Positions 39,901-42,056 of a stretch of 42,056 nt of DNA are shown here, one piece after another. The stretch is from NCBI GenBank assembly GCA_017547655.1, contig JAFYPF010000003.1, forward strand, positions 1-42,056, read 5' to 3'. Positions within the stretch are counted from its first letter, which is position 1. Every line of letters starts with the position of its first letter. A model generated the notes under the pieces. It searched no databases. It was given only the letters and a program-made list of their open reading frames with translations, and had not been told where the DNA came from. The position numbers were made by a program, and so were the translations under genes. The stretch comes from Clostridia bacterium (GTDB lineage: Bacteria > Bacillota > Clostridia > Oscillospirales > CAG-272).

Positions 39901-42056
39901 ACGGGTTCTGTATATTTCGACTGTATACAGCTTGAAAAAGGCGGTCTGTCTGACTATAACCTGCTTGAAAATGCGGGTTTTGAAAACGTATCGGGTTCTT
40001 TGCCGCAATACTGGGCATACGCATCCGATTGCCGTTTTGTAAGTACTTCCGAAAAAATTTCGGGAAACTATTCCGCAGGTATAACATGCGGTGCAAACCA
40101 AGCTCCCGATTTTGTACAGGGCGTAAGTGTTCCAAACGGAAAGAAAGGCGACACCTACGTTGCATCAGCCTTTGCAAAAGCAGAATCTATTCCTGCATCG
40201 GGGTGGAATTTTACACTATTGGTTCGCTTTAAAAATGCAAATTTGCCCGACCAAGACGTAAATATACTGTTTAACTCATATTCAACAGAATGGCAAAAAG
40301 TATCGGGCGTTGCCGTAGCGGAAAACGACTATACTACAGTTGAGTTTTGGCTGCTGTATTACAACAACTGTAATACCGTATATTTTGATAACGCACAGCT
40401 TATTAGAGATACATTTGGCAATACATACAAATATGACGACAACGGAAATTTGATAAGCACAGTTGACCTGCAAGGCAAACAAGAAAACACTTTTTCTTAC
40501 GACGGCAATAACCAGCTTATCAGGCAGTCGAACGTAGGCGGCGGAAAAATATACTACGGATATGATTTGACCAGACCTACTCAGCTCAATTTTGTTTCTT
40601 CGGGCGGTGTTACAACCCAATACACATACGATTCAAAAGGAAACGTAACGCAAACACAAACTCACGGAAGCGAGCTTAAAGCTAATTCATATTACTACAT
40701 CATGAATTTACACTACAATAAATATCTTGATGTAGCTAATTACGGTAACACCAACGGAACAACCGTTCAATATCAAATTTTAAGCTACAACTCTGCACAA
40801 AGATGGAAATTGATTGACACAGGAGACGGAACATACGGCCTTGAGCCTGAATGTTCGCCCGGTATGTTGTTGAGCATAGAATCATCAACACTGTCCGACC
40901 ACACAAGAGTTGCACTGTATAACAACGGCGGTGCTGCATATCAAAAAATTACGCCCGTAAAAGTTGAAGGCAATGTATACTATTTGGAATTTTCGGGTAC
41001 TCCGTACAGCCTTGACGGAGTCGAAAGCGGCTGTTACATATACAGTACACACGGTCAAATTTATCAGCAGTTTTTATTCATTCCTGCGGATAATCAAAGC
41101 TTGTCGGCTGACACCGCTATATCTTCGACCGCAACCTATACTGTAAACGAAGAATATATGCCGAATATAACAGACAGCATAGATGAAACGACAAGTTATA
41201 CCTGCAATGAGCTTAGTGCTGATTCATATTACTACATCATGAATTTATTCTATAATAAATATCTTGGTGTACATAACGTTGGAAATATTATCGGAGCAAC
41301 TATTCAATATCAATTTCCAAATTACAGCTCTGCACAAAGATGGAAATTGATTGACAACGGAGACGGAACGTACGGTCTTGAGCCTGAATGTTCTCCGGGA
41401 TTGTTGTTGAGTGTAGAACCATCAACTCCCTCCGACTATGCAAGAGTTTCTGTGTTTAACAACGGCAGTGCTGTATATCAAAAAATTACGCTCGTAAAGG
41501 TTCAAGGCGATATATACGTTTTGGAGTTTTCGGGTACGCCGTACAGCCTTGACGGAGTCGAAAGCGGCTGTTACTTATACAGTACACACGGTCAAATTTA
41601 TCAGCAGTTTTTGTTTATTCCTGCAGAAAATCATAATTGGTCGCCTACTTCCTCTATATCCTCTTCTGCTACGTATACTGCAAATGGCGAATATATGTCG
41701 AGTATAACTGACAGCAGAGGAAATACGACAAGCTATACGTATAACGAATCACGCGGTTACGTTACAAGCGAGACGAACCCGAAGAACGTAACGACAAACT
41801 ATTCGTATAACGGAAGTGAGTTGTTAACGGGAGTTACTGTAACAAACGGTACGCAGAGTGCATCTGTTGCATATAGCTATGACGGCGGTAAGAAGCTGTC
41901 AAGCATACTTTCACCAAGCGGAACGACGTACAGCTTTACGTATGACGGTTTTTCAAGAAATGTTTCAACAAAAGTAGGCAGCAGAACGTTAAGTTCATAT
42001 ACCTACAACGCAAAAGGATTGCCGCAGACTATGACTTACGGTAATGGCGTTGTTGT
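36955..42056 (+). CDS. Giant secreted RHS/YD-repeat surface protein with lectin insertions (3' end outside window)
   Basis: The frame is open without a stop from ATG 36955 to the window end: 1700 codons, incomplete. A signal peptide (MMKHIKRLSALIVALAIFFT then GIPASA|F) has its cleavage site after residue 26. An N-terminal wall-associated-type region follows, then a DNRLRE-type domain (about 303-470), and the RHS entry segment (about 494-640, with YGRCWSMNWSQRLD). Two tandem jelly-roll carbohydrate-binding-like modules come next (about 849-1000 and 1001-1150), then YD repeats (YKYDDNGNLIS, YTYDSKGNV). Two ricin-type lectin domains follow (about 1244-1390 and 1423-1562), each with QRW, and then YD repeats again. 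Such proteins encapsulate a C-terminal toxin or act as surface adhesins; the variable tip lies beyond the window. RBS GGAG precedes the start. Confidence 0.88.
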   Translation, partial: MMKHIKRLSALIVALAIFFTGIPASAFYVEEKPVVLSENAVTKETVSDTEDSANKAYVLSEITSKRESNAKYYRMSDGSITAAIYPYDVHYTDEKGIMQDIDNTLSDGTDDGDNVYSSKNNSTLVKFMKKSNKNKLYTINQGYYKIKVAINGVNKVNAVTTEYTEDTADSQYALDKLSGQVTYYGILPDTDIQYTYTSTKLKENIIINKENSLNSLVYEYHVTGSIDVVQNDDKSISVYEKGTTNLITEITAPALWDSADNYCDSLTVTLVETRNSKFTIRLDWTVPENAVYPITVDPVMNFTATGDMIQDTHITSYEPNKNYDNNNHIRIKNTAYALVQYPLPTLQSGDKIINAQLVLTPYCMHPNAEAAYSMANSYNPPVHISAHAILRPWLEETATYNNINPENGFYDSTVTSYRVVNGDNELYTWDVTRLANEWADGYSVNNGILLKFESPAPHDTFNAYFLATNGIYVSPYMYPAIIYQYINTTGIEDYLSYHTYDAGYAGTVYTNDLTGNVTVVNPIVSTGGSLMPITVSMVYNLDNSDFDAPYGRCWSMNWSQRLDKSPDYNFNNTEHVRYRDGDGTEHYFAYDSESGLYKDEINPDRTLSYNSSNGIFTMTDSSDSTIEFTRNGSYDDWYLTKVTDAYGNYITVTLNPSNYKQVTKVQSSTGNVVDFTYSIYGFLVEVKYYDGNTTKTVYIDYNNHSYPHNNCIGKIIYADNTSIEYYYYDNTVCLSQIDDIDDYHINFGYTSGNPRRVNGIEEYSTDGIMGFTMGMRYEPTATYFSDITNARQYLYSFAKNGTLKSAVDITVNDGNGYGTYYEYNGGNTDILKGTNNLTFVSKTQKSTVNILRNHSFEWDGNYDFNAWGETNSPATGGYTNEKSYIGARSYKLTLPTTSTSFRILGFASLGLEAGVEYTLSAYVNTSEMTSNGGGASLYVIESEVGYESEIIKTSSDEWQRLFVTFTPSSSVTLNLCMTLGGATGSVYFDCIQLEKGGLSDYNLLENAGFENVSGSLPQYWAYASDCRFVSTSEKISGNYSAGITCGANQAPDFVQGVSVPNGKKGDTYVASAFAKAESIPASGWNFTLLVRFKNANLPDQDVNILFNSYSTEWQKVSGVAVAENDYTTVEFWLLYYNNCNTVYFDNAQLIRDTFGNTYKYDDNGNLISTVDLQGKQENTFSYDGNNQLIRQSNVGGGKIYYGYDLTRPTQLNFVSSGGVTTQYTYDSKGNVTQTQTHGSELKANSYYYIMNLHYNKYLDVANYGNTNGTTVQYQILSYNSAQRWKLIDTGDGTYGLEPECSPGMLLSIESSTLSDHTRVALYNNGGAAYQKITPVKVEGNVYYLEFSGTPYSLDGVESGCYIYSTHGQIYQQFLFIPADNQSLSADTAISSTATYTVNEEYMPNITDSIDETTSYTCNELSADSYYYIMNLFYNKYLGVHNVGNIIGATIQYQFPNYSSAQRWKLIDNGDGTYGLEPECSPGLLLSVEPSTPSDYARVSVFNNGSAVYQKITLVKVQGDIYVLEFSGTPYSLDGVESGCYLYSTHGQIYQQFLFIPAENHNWSPTSSISSSATYTANGEYMSSITDSRGNTTSYTYNESRGYVTSETNPKNVTTNYSYNGSELLTGVTVTNGTQSASVAYSYDGGKKLSSILSPSGTTYSFTYDGFSRNVSTKVGSRTLSSYTYNAKGLPQTMTYGNGVV
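40672..41208 (+). repeat. In-frame tandem duplication, unit 1 (lectin + YD hinge)
   Basis: First copy of a 537-base (179-codon) unit inside the RHS gene. It encodes a ricin-type beta-trefoil (SYYYIMNL, NKYLDV, AQRWKLID, GTYGLEPECSPG, SGTPYSLDG, YQQFLFIPA) followed by a YD hinge, ATYTVNEEYMPNITDSIDETT. The hinge has drifted from the usual DSRGNTTSYTYN form. Confidence 0.9.
41209..41745 (+). repeat. In-frame tandem duplication, unit 2 (lectin + YD hinge)
   Basis: Second copy directly adjoining unit 1 with the same 537-base period (GAGCTT at 40672 and 41209). Lectin motifs are conserved (NKYLGV, AQRWKLID, SGTPYSLDG, YQQFLFIPA), and the hinge keeps the consensus DSRGNTTSYTYN. Stretches of perfect identity remain between copies, so the duplication is fairly recent. 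Confidence 0.9.

Noticed and set aside
40672-41745. CRISPR-like or satellite repeat
   Set aside because: Only two long copies (537 bases) in frame with coding sequence, without short repeats and spacers; it is a coding domain duplication.
36955-42056. Possible frameshifts or pseudogene in the RHS region, because only short closed frames appear there
   Set aside because: I translated the plus strand codon by codon from 36955; it stays open to the last base, so the gene is simply cut by the window edge.

Overview
The window reads as a chromosomal segment of a low-GC, endospore-forming-lineage Firmicute, most likely an uncultured gut clostridium of the Oscillospiraceae/Ruminococcaceae kind. The evidence is the intact sporulation-type block spoVB-mazG-hup-rqcP-yabP-yabQ-divIC-yabR, the class II diadenylate cyclase operon cdaA-cdaR, HemZ, a DUF1540 protein, strong AGGAGG-type ribosome binding sites, AT-rich promoters, and a short GC-rich palindromic repeat at the left end that I recognise from gut clostridial genomes. 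The taxonomic placement is inference; there is no rRNA in the window.

Layout. Bases 1-215 hold a dispersed palindromic element and two terminator hairpins. From 220 to 20.7 kb almost everything is on the minus strand in a tightly packed, mostly housekeeping run. Read in transcription order it is cdaA and cdaR (c-di-AMP), an FAD-dependent dehydrogenase, an RseC-like protein, recJ, relA, dtd, hemZ, a P-loop nucleoside-type kinase, an MTA/SAH-type deaminase, spoVB, mazG, hup, rqcP, yabP, yabQ, divIC, yabR, trxB, a class I fumarase alpha subunit without its beta partner, and a GT2-GtrA fusion. Overlapping stop/start codons mark several co-translated pairs. Internal promoters and terminators separate hup and trxB from their upstream genes.

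At 20.7-20.9 kb there are divergent promoters. To the right, on the plus strand, lie ispD-ispF (MEP isoprenoid pathway), rpe, then a MurE-like ligase, an AsnB-type amidotransferase and an ATP-grasp carboxylate-amine ligase in close succession. These three together look like a module that makes or modifies peptidoglycan precursors, possibly an amidated D-aspartate branch; this is the most interesting metabolic inference here. A polytopic membrane protein, an FGGY sugar kinase behind a perfect consensus promoter, and a tiny cysteine-rich DUF1540 gene follow.

From 32.0 to 33.4 kb two minus-strand genes (a phosphatidylglycerophosphate synthase-like enzyme and a membrane-anchored unknown) overlap by 26 bases. 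Then come a 1000-residue ABC ATPase-permease fusion and, after a 360-base AT-rich leader, the first 1700 codons of a giant secreted RHS/YD-repeat surface protein that runs off the right edge. That protein carries a signal peptide, a DNRLRE-type domain, two tandem jelly-roll carbohydrate-binding-like modules, and two ricin-type lectin domains inserted in the YD array by an in-frame 537-base tandem duplication.

No tRNA, rRNA, CRISPR array, insertion sequence or phage gene was seen.
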